From Orientallactaga sibirica (taxonomy: Eukaryota; Chordata; Mammalia; Rodentia; Dipodidae), in the NCBI GenBank assembly GCA_036365145.1, contig JAEOAD010000035.1:1796001-1860000 (forward strand): a DNA stretch of 64,000 nt. The letters are read 5' to 3'. Positions 54,506 through 64,000 of this stretch are shown here, piece after piece. Each line of letters begins with the position of its first letter. The first letter of the stretch is position 1. The notes under the pieces are model-generated. The model had not been told where the DNA came from. It worked only from the letters and a program-made list of their open reading frames with translations, and did no database searches. A program made the position numbers and the translations under genes.

Positions 54506-54744
54506 TTCAATACAGAATTCTTATGACCCAAAAGACATATAAAATTATTATCTGTCCTCGGCCATGGACAGAAAAAAAACATCAACCTTTGGTCTATCAT
54601 GTGGAGTTACCTATTCGCTCCTTCCTGGATGAAGTATTCACAATGGGATTCCTAACTCGGGCACCACATCTGTCTTTGAGAAATAGCCTTTTCAGTGATG
54701 ACTTTATCACGCCAGGAACTTGTTAACTTACAGCCTCTATTACT

Positions 54745-55505
54745 CACTCTTCTCATCACTCTGACCAAATAGTTGATGGGTGTCACTTAAAGGAGGAAAT
54801 ATTTATCTTATTTCACAGTTTCAAAGGGTTAAACCCATGTTTGCTTGGTCCCAAGTGCTTAGGTGGGATATAATGGTGGCAGGGGTGTGTAGCAGAGGAA
54901 AAGTACTCAGTTAATGGCACACTGGAAACAGAGAGAGGGGAAGAGACTGGGGAGAGAGGTTAGCAGCAAAGTATTCACACAGGCTTGCCCCACAATGCCT
55001 TACTTCCTTCATCTAGGCATTTGTGGTGGTGTGAATATAAGCATGTGCCCCCCATAGACTTAGGTATTTTATTAAGCTTTTAACTTGGGTCTCCAGCCAC
55101 CTGGCTGGAGGAGTTGTCACTGAGGGTAGATTCTGAGATCCAGCCCAAAGTTGTGTTTGGAGGGTGGATCTGATCCCAGCCCAAAGGTGTGAGTGGTGTG
55201 AGCTCTGGGGCTTCCTGTTTGCTTCCAGTTCTCACTTGCTGCTTTTGGTGTTAGATGGCTGTTTGGTTGCTCCACTCTGCTTGTATCTGCTAAAGGGATC
55301 CAGCTTTTTATTCTCCACTGATTGAACTTCACTGGATCTGTAAGCTTGAAATAAATCCCTTCCTCACATAAGCTGTGTTTGGTTGGGTGCTCATCCCAGC
55401 AACACGGAGCTGACGATTATAACACCATCACTGCTTAAGACTTCCAGAACTTTCAAAAACGCTGCCACCAGCTGGAGATCAAGTGTTTGAAATGAGAGCC
55501 TGCAT
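54745..55505 (+). repeat. L1 3'UTR-like repeat split by an LTR
   Basis: The left part (54745-55021) has TTATTTCACAGTTTCAAAGG and CTTACTTCCTTCATCTAGGC. The right part (55425-55505) has CATCACTGCTTAAGACTTCC and GCTGCCACCAGCTGGAGATC. They are consecutive in the family (compare 4525-4580) and are separated only by the LTR. Confidence 0.62.
55022..55424 (+). mobile_element. Solo MaLR-type LTR
   Basis: TGTGGTGGTGTGAATATAAG start, CATTTTATTAAGC-type early part, GTGTGAGCTCTGGGGCTTCC, CACTGGATCTGTAAGCTTGA, AAATAAATCCCTTCC with an AATAAA signal, and a GACGATTATAACA end. TG...CA termini are intact. It is related to the 1257/2747 LTRs (shared GGATCTGTAAG and AAATAA...CCCTTCCTC). The flanking 5-mers do not match exactly. 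Confidence 0.82.
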
Positions 55506-55509
55506 AGAA

Positions 55510-55840
55510 ACTAATTTTATCTTAAAAAGTGGAAAATAGAGGTAAGGAGTGCTTATGACGTTCAGACACACTTTGCTGATCATGTGTGGCATCTTGACAA
55601 AGACTAACCAGTGACACCAACCAATGGTTCTGAATGCTGGTTTTCAGTGCTGTGCCAGCAAGGCTGTCCCATGGGTGAGGAACGAACACCATTGATCTTG
55701 ATTCTTTTCTAGCCTTTCCCTGGGTCAGTGTGTCTCCTCCAGAAACATGGATAATGTCACCACCTAGTGACGCTGGACAACAATAGGACCAATTTCAGCT
55801 TTTGATATTTTTAACAGCAACCAAACCCTGAGATAATCAT
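55510..55840. other. Single-copy stretch
   Basis: I see no feature here. Confidence 0.35.
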
Positions 55841-55844
55841 CTGT

Positions 55845-56410
55845 CAAGAAGAAGAGCTTATTTTGGTTCACTGTTTTGGCCCTCTGCAGTTTCAGTTCAC
55901 TTCTGTTGTGCCTCTGGTGAGCCATCATATAGGTGGGACAGCCCAACGGAGCAAGCTGCTCACTGTATAACGAGGAGGCAAAGGAGAGGAAAACAGACAG
56001 TGAGACTGGGGAGACAGCTTAGAGTGGTTAAAGGCACTTGCTTGCAAAACCTGCTGGCCTGGGTTCAATTCCCCAGTATCCACAGAAATCCATATGCACA
56101 AAGTGGCACATTCATCTGGACTTTTCAGTGTCAAAAGGCTCTAGCATACTCATTCTCTCTCCCTATCACTCTCTCTCTCACTCATTCACTCTCTTGCTTT
56201 CTTGCTCTTTATTTCTCTCTATCCCTGCAAATAAATAAATAAAATTTTAAAAAAGAAGACAGTGAGTTCCCACAATCCTCTCTGAAAGTCTTTCCCCAGT
56301 GACTTAAAACCTCCCACTAGGCCTCACCTCTTGAATGCTTCACCACCTCCCAGCAGTGCACTAATAAGCTGGACCTTTGGGGACATTCAAGATCCAAACG
56401 CTACCCCTTG
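55845..56410 (+). repeat. L1 3'UTR-like repeat interrupted by a SINE
   Basis: AGCTTATTTTGGTTCACTGT, TCTGGTGAGCCATCATATAG before the SINE; CTCCCACTAGGCCTCACCTC, CTTCACCACCTCCCAGCAGT and CCTTTGGGGACATTCAAGAT after it. It is in the order of the family. Confidence 0.66.
56005..56256 (+). repeat. tRNA-SINE, short subfamily, with target-site duplication
   Basis: AGACAGTGAG at 55995-56004 is repeated at 56257-56266. Inside: ACTGGGGAGACAGCTTAGAG, GGGTTCAATTCCCCAGTATC, CT-rich stretch and AAATAAATAAATAAAATTTT tail. Confidence 0.93.
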
Positions 56411-56419
56411 TAAACTTGG

Positions 56420-57845
56420 ACTTGACCTATCTATTGGAGCCCTGGTCCCACAAACCAATCTATACCATGGATAACATTCTTGCTTTTGCAGAACCTCATG
56501 TACATGTGCCCCAAATTCTCCACGGTCACATTCTGGGTGCTGAAGTACATTGTACAGCTGGGGTTTGCTGACTTTAAAGGGAACCAAAGCTTCACTGGGG
56601 ACCTCTCTTCTCTTTCTGGCAGCTCTTCACTCTCCGTACACTGCATAAAGGATGCCAAGTTGGCATGACTTTTGACTATCTGCAAAATCCGTTTGGATCC
56701 ATTCCCATGACTGTGATCTATCAACCTGGGGGGCAAAGGAAAAACCAGTCTCCCTGGAATGTGGAAACCACTATATTAACAACTATATATTTTGCTTATT
56801 TGTTGCAAATAATAGATGCACACACACACACACACACACACTGGCCATCTCATGAAGTGAGATTTATGCTCCTTTCTAGTCAGAGGGCTCTTCCTGATGC
56901 TCAAGGGTGTACCTCTAGATCTTGAAGAATTTCCAAACCTTGCATACTCAGGAGAGCTTCCCATGTTGAAAGACTGCAGCATGGCTTCCCCAGAACAATC
57001 CCCCAAAAGTTTAGGCTGAAATCACACCAAGGCCAAGTCTGTGAGGTATACTCCTCTGTAATTGTTGGGTCTCTTCCAGAAGGCTCTCAACACAGGAGGC
57101 TCCAGTGGAGTTCACTATGTGTAAAGGGCTGACGCCCAAAGCCCGCGTGTTTGTAATGGAAACACAGCAGTGACCTTGCAGTCCAGGTCTGGATCAGTGC
57201 TGCAATAAAGTGTGTTTCTCCAAATACAGCAGTGGGTGCATAGGGATGGCTAGCCAGGGAGTTCTGTGAAAATCTCACTTAGGTGGGTTGGTAGCAGGGC
57301 CAGCACACAAGAAAACTATGCATCTAGAGAGTGCATTATTGTAGTATGCAAGTGTATTTTTATTTAAGAGTCTCACAAATAGCCCCAGAAGCAGAAAAAG
57401 CAAGCATCCTTTTTGTCCTTGTCCCAATGAAGCAACTGAAACAAAGATGTCACCTGGCTTTTTCAAGATTCAGTACAGAGAGCAAGGAGCATAGACAATG
57501 TCTTTTCATACCTAGCTAAATATTCTTTCTGATGAATTAGCTCCTAATTCTTTCTTATGAATTACTCCCTGGCTGGTGTTCCTGTGTAATTGTTTAATGT
57601 ATATAACATGTGATACAAGACAATTTTTTGTCCACTGAGCCTCAGTGAAATCAAAATATTTGACATCCGTGGAACAGAGATAGATATGTAAACACTAGAC
57701 ATGTCCATAAACTGTATTGATGAAAACCTTCGGCAAGAGTGGGACAACCTGAAATGAGATAGGCACAGGACATACTTGATGTTCTCTAATGTAATATTAA
57801 TAACTTGAGAAATAAATGGACTGTACCATTGTTAATAGTTTTCAG
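56420..57845. other. Single-copy stretch with (CA)n
   Basis: A (CA)n run lies at 56819-56841. Both strands around 56431-56736 carry open frames (101 codons minus, 62 plus) with no motif. No young SINE is present. Confidence 0.4.
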
Positions 57846-57847
57846 TG

Positions 57848-58150
57848 TGGAACTGAGGAGATGACTCAGTAGATAAAATGCTTCCCACACAAGCATAAGA
57901 ACCTGAGTTTGGGTATTCACCACCATGCTGGGCAGGCATGGCAACCTACCTATAATCCCAGCACTCAGGAGGTTGAGACAGGAAATCTCTGGAGCAAGCT
58001 GGATATCTTGACTAGCTGAATCAGCAACTATGCATTCAAGTGAGAGACCTTGCCTCAGTAGATAATGTAGAGAGCGAATGAGAAAGACACCGGATGTCAG
58101 CCTCTGGCTTCCACATTCATGTGCACACACTCCCATAGCACCCATGCAAC
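57848..58150 (+). repeat. B4-like SINE
   Basis: AACTGAGGAGATGACTCAGT head, ACCTATAATCCCAGCACTCA, GAGACCTTGCCTCAGTAGAT, GACACCGGATGTCAGCCTCT and CA-rich tail. Confidence 0.86.
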
Positions 58151-58154
58151 TTCT

Positions 58155-58590
58155 GAAGGAAGGGTTTGAGATGGCGGTGATGTTTGTTTTGCTGTTTGTC
58201 ACACTGTACAATGGAAAGTTGCTCCAATACGGAGAAGCACAGTGCAAACTCTCCTTTAAGGTACCTGGACTAAGAGGTCCAGGCCCAGGACATAGAACGG
58301 GGACTATTGGATTGAGAATGATGGTGATAGGTACTTTTGGCTGCCATCATTGGTAAGTACAGAATTTTAAGGAAAGAAAAAATATCTGAGATTTTCTGGA
58401 AAGACCTCTTTTCCATATATCTAAGAGTAAAACCCTTGTATCCCAGCCTTTAAACTACTGGTAAAAAAAATAAATAAAAAGAAAGAAAAAGAAAAAGAAA
58501 CAACATTTAAGGTTTCTTTGAAGTGAACACAGGAAGGAAGAAGTCACTTGGTCCCAGCAACTGCGAGTGGAGTCACTCCTCTTTAGGAGC
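58155..58590. other. Single-copy stretch with exon-like block
   Basis: An open frame that begins in the B4 tail continues through 58356. Its single-copy part passes ATGGCGGTGATGTTTG (58171) and reaches TTG|GTAAGTAC near 58351, a consensus-like donor. The translated block is hydrophobic near its start. I cannot identify it, and no acceptor is clear, because the upstream side is the B4. Confidence 0.3.
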
Positions 58591-58604
58591 TAAGTCTGAT
58601 GGGA

Positions 58605-58965
58605 TCCAGGGAGACACCTTATTTAGTAAGAAGCTTGCCTTGCCAAAGAAGCATGGGGAGTAGAGTTCAGATCCCCAGCACCAATGCCAGGTGCAACGGT
58701 TCAGACCTGTAATTCCAGCACCAAGAAGTGAGAGAGACAGGAGAATGGCTGGCTAGTCTACCCCAATGAATGAGCCTCCGATTCAGTGAGAAACCCTCTT
58801 TCAAAGACTAAGGTAGGAAGTGAACAAAGAAAACACTCACTGTGTATCTCTGGCCTCTACCCATGCACATGTATGCACCTCCAGACACACATATGACCAA
58901 GCATGCATACACAGAAGCACGCCCACATATACACATTCACGTGCATAAAAAATAAAAGAAAAAAA
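58605..58965 (+). repeat. B4-like SINE
   Basis: GAGTAGAGTTCAGATCCCCA, CAGGTGCAACGGTTCAGACC, TGTAATTCCAGCACCAAGAA, TCAGTGAGAAACCCTCTTTC, then CACATGTATGCACCTCCAG and further CA-rich words. Confidence 0.82.
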
Positions 58966-58994
58966 AGTGGCAGGAAGAGGAGGAAGAAGAGGAG

Positions 58995-59120
58995 GCATTG
59001 CATATGCAGGCCTAGTGGTTCATGCCTATAATCCCAGGATTGAGAACTGAAACAAGAGGATCATGAGTTTAAAAAGCAGCCTGAGACTCAATGTCACAAT
59101 CTCCAAAAATATATTTAAAT
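58995..59120 (+). repeat. B1-like SINE, diverged
   Basis: GGCCTAGTGGTTCATGCCTA, TAATCCCAGGATTGAGAACT, GCAGCCTGAGACTCAATGTC. Confidence 0.75.
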
Positions 59121-59271
59121 ATCATTTTTGAGATCTCATCCTCATAACACCTGAATACTGGCCAGCTTCACAATTTAAAATTCAACTGCACACATTACAT
59201 TACTTGAAACAAAATAAAGTCTTTGTAATTGTGTTTTGCTGAATGTGGCCACTTGGATTAGTTTTTTAAAA

Positions 59272-59487
59272 GATTTATTTTTTATTTATTTATTTATGAG
59301 AGAAAGAGAGAAAGCGGCAAAGGAGGGTGGAGAAAATGGGCATGCCAGGGCCTCCAGACACTGCAAACAAACTCCAGATGCATGCATCCCCTTGTGCATC
59401 TGATTTACAAGGGTACTGAAGAATTGAACCTGGGTCCTTAGGCTTCACAGGCAAACACCTTAACAGGTAAGCCATCTCTCCAGACCA
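59272..59487 (-). repeat. tRNA-SINE, short subfamily
   Basis: ATTTATTTTTTATTTATTTA tail complement, GA-rich part, GCCAGGGCCTCCAGACACTG, GAACCTGGGTCCTTAGGCTT and TAAGCCATCTCTCCAGACC. GATTAG on each side is a possible short target-site duplication. Confidence 0.92.
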
Positions 59488-59489
59488 GA

Positions 59490-62400
59490 TTAGATTTTAA
59501 TAATTAAGGTTTACACACAATTAGGAAGTAATATGTAATAGAGAGAGACTTTTTAAGTATAAAGGAAAGCGTTCAAATATTTGAGGGGAAAATTACCTTT
59601 TCTGTTGAAAACCCAGTAATTAATAAACCAAGGATGGAATATACATCATACAGCAGCATACATGGTAGACAAAGGGTTACTGTCTTCTGAGTACATTAAG
59701 TGTTCCTTTATATCAACAGGAAAAACTGGAGGACTTTAACAACAGCAACAACAAAAATAATAGGCAAAGACCACAAAGCAGCAAATTCAAAAGGAAAACA
59801 ACCATCGAGTTTATATGAGTTCAACTTCACCAGTATCACACAATGGGGTCCATTTTTGGCTATCAAAATGGCAAAGGTTAAACACCGAGCAGAATTCCCT
59901 GCATGCTAAGAGAAAGCAGGCACTCTTGCTCTAGGGACTCAGCATCGCAGATGAAACGGTGAGTGGGTGAGAACGGCATACACCCACCGCATGGGACTTG
60001 AGGTCAGCAGTGATAGCAGACCCGGTGGAGACAGAAATAAAGTAGGGGACCCTTTGCGTGTAGCTGCAGGGTAGGGCACATAATCACTGCCCCATTCCCT
60101 ACTTCATCCCTGCAACATGACATGGGCCAGGAAGATGAGACTCTAATCTTTCTGTACGTGCGTGTGATACAAGGTGTGCCCGCTTAATAGAAGAGGACTT
60201 CTCTTTAACCTCTCCCCCATAGGTGGGCTGTGAGCCAGCGTAAGAGAACAAAGGAATTTTTTTTTTCTGTTTCTCAACGTTAAGAATAAACAAAGAGACA
60301 AACAAGTATAAAACTACTCCCATTTCTTGGAAAGAAAAACTCTAAGTATGTATAATTTACAGCAAAGTTGGCCTGACACGAATGTTTTCATCTTGGAATC
60401 CCAAATCGATTGTACTCTGTAAAATGGCTTTCCCAGCACTGTCTGTTATTAACCATTCCTTCATCTTGAGCACAGGGGGATTTTCCTCCCTGTGAGGGTC
60501 TTCAGGCACTTCCAGAAATGCTTGGATAGCAATTAAATGGTTTCCAGAACTTGGACTTTGTTCCTAGCTTAGTCCGACAGCATATCCTGGGACATTGACT
60601 GTTCTGCAGGAAATGACTCCGTGGAACACAGAGGTAGACTGTCCCTGCCTGTGTGCTCCGTTTTCTTCAGAAATTGTAAAGTTGTCAGCTCTGGTCATGG
60701 TCAAACTTGATTTCTGCCATCTGCCAGACTGAAGTACAAGGAATTTTCCCTCTGTGGTGTCTCAATCATTCTTGTGACCAGTGATGAAGCCTGCTCCTGC
60801 AGCGCTCCTGTTTCCTCCTCGTGTCAGCACACAAAGCCCCGAGGTGTGTAGAAATCAAATCAGACTCCAAGGTTTCCCCATCCATTTCTTGGGCTGCAGA
60901 AGATTTGGTGTGTTCCGCTAGGGTTCATTAGTGGGTTTGGCCTTCAAGGACTGTCACAGGAGCAATCATATGTTTTAATGCCTTTATTTATCTTGACCCA
61001 GTAACTCTGTGTAATTTATCTTAAGAAAAAAAAAAGATTAAAGTGAAACTCAAAGGCTTATGCCCCTCTCTCCATTACTTACAATGCTGGAAGAGAAATC
61101 AAACCTGAAGCACCATGGGCCAACCTAAAACGAGCCGATCAAACATCACTTGGAAAGCAGCAGCATCTTTGTTACTTGAGATTTTTCACATGCAGAAAAA
61201 TGTCCTAAGTGAATTTTAAGTGAAAATTACTTTTTAAGGTAGTAAGATGACCATACTGCAACAGTTTAGTCACTAAGATGTCACTTGTCATTTTTCTCAA
61301 GTGGTAGAAATATGAATGATTTTGGATTCTATTTTGAAATTTTCTATACTTTCTAAAATTTTCTATAGGAATAATTGGGAACTTATTATAAGTATTGTTT
61401 TTTTGGAATTATTTTCAAAATAATAAAATATATAAATGACTAGAGTGCTTTGTTCATGACTATAAGTTATCAGGAAATCATTGTTAAAATTTTACTCAAC
61501 ACCTACCCCCATATGCCTTTACTTTTCAACTAGGAAATTTAACCTGACCTTAGAGGACCCTATTGTTTTTACTTAGGAAAGATAAAAGAGTGGAATTACA
61601 TCCCACAACTGTAAGAACTATCCATACTTTAGTGTTTAAGTAAGTTATTCCCAGGTGTGGCTTTGCACTGCCCATCCTGTTATTTCCAATGAATGCTTCT
61701 GGTGTTATTTTATGTTTCCCAAAGGAGTGTCAAGATCTGGGAACCATCCTGAGCCTTGTTCTCTCTTTAATCTTTCATAGGAAACCAGAGGATCTCACTG
61801 TGATTCCTCCTTCCAGAATTATATGCCTGTTTGAATACTTTTGAATAATATTTAAACTATAGCTCTACATTTACTATTTTTAAATTGCAAACGCCAATTC
61901 TGATCACTTTGGAAAAGGCTAAAAATACAGTTAAACCAACAGAAGAAACAATCCCACAGCCCCACAAAGATCCCTCCACACTCCATTTACATCCTTTCTT
62001 GGGTTTTGCTTCCATATCTACATTTTCACATATATATCAGATACATATAATCATACATTCCCCCCCCCAAAAAAATAATGGGATTCTTTCTGTTGCTTAG
62101 TCTTTTCATGAAACAACATATGGTGGAAAAATTTCCAAGTGGATAAAAATGTACCTACAATATCATTTTGAAGGTGAAATGTATTCAACCATACACTTAC
62201 TGTGTATTTAATTAATCCTCTATTGGCAAAACTTCAAATTGTCTGTTGTTCCACTGGAACCATGGAATAGGCCTATATCTTTCTCCATGCTCTGTTCAGG
62301 CATCACTTCTGCCTAAAGAAATCACCCATCTCTTTCTCTCTGAGATTCTCCTCTGATTAACTCTGCTCTATTTCTTTTCTTTCCCCAGTAATAATTACTG

Positions 62401-62855
62401 TTCACCGAAACTATATGTATGCCTGTTTGCTCTTTGTCTGTCTCCACAATGCAAGCAAGTTTCCCTTCAGTTCCATCTTTGTTTTGTTCCATCCTGTATC
62501 TCCAATGCCACAGCTGTGTTTGCCCACATTTGCTAGATGAGTCATTACCATCTACAAGGTAAAGCTCTGGAATCTTTTGGAAGATTAGAATCTACTGTTT
62601 TGATACTTTGATCCAGAAAATATAAATTTTCCATATGCACAATTATAAGATAAATTAGCATCAATTACTATACGCCTACTACATGCTTATTACTGTGATA
62701 AGAGCACTAAAGAGTGGGGAAAACATTGCACCAAGCTCAAGCATGGAACAACTGAGATGAGGCAAGGGCTGGGTAACGCATTACCATATGCAAGACAGCT
62801 TCTTTCAAATTCACACTAACAAAAGGAGCCGTGGAGCATAAGAAATAATCGAAAA
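59490..62855. other. Long single-copy stretch
   Basis: About 3.4 kb without any SINE that I recognise. 60390-61000 is GC-moderate and word-diverse, the kind of sequence where conserved non-coding elements may lie. Short frames only (61-74 codons). No gene is claimed. Confidence 0.45.
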
Positions 62856-62859
62856 GAAG

Positions 62860-63510
62860 CACAGAAACCATTTCAAAGTGGATCACAAAGACTTCAACTT
62901 CTAAACTGAAACTGCTACCGGAAAATATAGGGAACACACTTCAAGATCTAGGCACCATGGAGAAGAGAGAATCTTTACCAGGTATACTCCAGACATGGGC
63001 TACTATTCAGAATATATAAAGAATCACAAAGATTAAACACCAAAAATATGTTTCCAGTCAATAAACACACTAAAAAATTAAGTAGACAGTTCTCACAAAA
63101 AGAAATACAAGAAGCTGATAAATAATTTTTAAGATGTTCAATATCCGTAGCCATCAGGGAAATGTAAAGAAGCACTCTGAGATTCCATCTCACTCCACTT
63201 AAAACAGCTTCCATTGAGAAAACAAATGGCGATAAATGCTTGTGAGGATGTGGGGAAAGAGGAGTGTTTATTCACTGATGGTGGTAATGGCGGTTGTGTA
63301 AACTGATGTAGCCACGATGGAAACCAATGTAGAGGTTTCTCAAAACCTAAAAATAAAACTTCTATATGACATAACTCTACTATTCCTGAGCAAAGGACTC
63401 TATATCATACTGCAGATATACTGGCACATTCATGCTCACTGCTAAATGGAACCAGCTTGGATGCTCATCAACAGATGAATGAATAATGAAAATGTGGAAA
63501 TATATTTTTA
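62860..63510 (+). mobile_element. L1 ORF2 3' remnant
   Basis: GAATATATAAAGAATCACAA, GCCATCAGGGAAATGTAAAG, GATTCCATCTCACTCCACTT, GGATGTGGGGAAAGAGGAGT and CTCATCAACAGATGAATGAA are in the order of the conserved 3' end of L1 ORF2. The frame is broken by stops and deletions, so no reverse transcriptase can be made. The upstream part is absent or too diverged to see. Confidence 0.88.
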
Positions 63511-63622
63511 AATATATATTTAATACTTATAAAATATATAATATATAAAATATATATTATAAATATATATTTAAATATATATATATATATATATATTTAA
63601 ATATATATATACATATATATTT
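63495..63622. repeat. AT-rich palindromic tract
   Basis: Nearly pure A/T with many self-complementary AAATATATATTT words, next to the 3' end of the L1 remnant. Confidence 0.92.
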
Positions 63623-63624
63623 CC

Positions 63625-64000
63625 CAGTCATGAAGCCAGACTTGTCTCTAGATTCCCATGCATCACAAGTCCCCATATGACTGGGTCTCAGCAGCAGATG
63701 GTGAGTGAAGTGACACACAAGCACTCTAGGTCTCTGCCAGATGAAGCACATGGTCCCCCCTTTCTTGCTTACCTGCTGGATGGAAGGAAATTTTGTCCTT
63801 GAATGAATGTGCAAACCAATCTCCCGCTCAACTGTGACTTTTGCATTAAACAACTGAAAATATGGCAATGTTTGGTGAGAGCCATTATCTTTTCCTTACA
63901 AATGCAGACCAAAACACAGGGAAGGTAGCGTACCCTCATTATGGTCACGTTGTGATGTGCCTACCCTCCACCAGTCCATCTCCCGGGAACTCCCCACCCT
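63625..64000. other. Single-copy stretch at the window end
   Basis: A 103-codon minus-strand frame (63557-63868) starts here but runs into the AT tract. I do not think it is coding. Confidence 0.4.

Noticed and set aside
56431..56736. 101-codon frame and its plus-strand partner
   Set aside because: Both are open by chance in a short GC-richer stretch; no recognisable protein.
62860..63510. Functional L1 reverse transcriptase
   Set aside because: Only the 3' end of ORF2 is recognisable, with deletions and stops in every frame.

Overview
The window looks like nuclear DNA from a rodent. It is AT-rich and intron-poor in signal, and it is packed with interspersed repeats. I found no protein-coding gene, rRNA, tRNA gene or CRISPR array that I can support. 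Three SINE classes identify the lineage: 7SL-derived B1-like elements, B4-like composites (an ID-like head, a B1-like body and a CA-rich tail), and a very abundant tRNA-derived SINE. The last has a head reading GGCTGGAGAGATGGCTTAGC, a CT/GA-rich 3' part and an (AAAT)n tail. B1 plus B4 points to mouse-related rodents (Myodonta). My recollection is that this tRNA-SINE fits a jerboa-type (Dipodidae) genome better than mouse or rat, but that is inference.

Layout. 1-9.3 kb: SINEs; a complete non-autonomous MaLR-type LTR retroelement (1257-3143) with a 5-bp target-site duplication; a perfect 41-bp inverted repeat (4021-4138); and a 77-bp tandem triplication (9053-9283). 9.7-17 kb: old L2-like sequence, an MT/MaLR LTR split by two nested SINEs (10385-11164), another MT-like LTR (15900-16255), and more SINEs. 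17.1-22.2 kb: mostly single-copy sequence around a 45-unit, 27-bp minisatellite (19614-20830), the most striking structure in the window. 22.5-34 kb: L1-3'UTR-like and L2 remnants, dense SINEs, simple repeats and two MLT1-like LTRs. 37-40 kb: a decayed ancient L1M on the minus strand with later SINEs inside it. 40-52 kb: B1, B4 and tRNA-SINEs, an L1 3' end, L2 and MIR remnants. 54-56.4 kb: a hAT-Charlie-like relic and a nest of L1-like sequence broken by an LTR and a SINE. 59.5-62.8 kb: mostly single-copy. 62.86-63.6 kb: an L1 ORF2 3' remnant ending in an AT palindromic tract.

The open reading frames of notable length are explained mainly by repeats. The longest (400-425 codons on the minus strand and up to 292 on the plus) come from the minisatellite: its 27-bp period is divisible by three and its unit has no stop in any of the six frames. 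I read the window as intergenic or deep-intronic rodent DNA. Its interest lies in repeat structure and evolution, not in a gene system. Repeat names come from recognised consensus features by eye; no database search was run.
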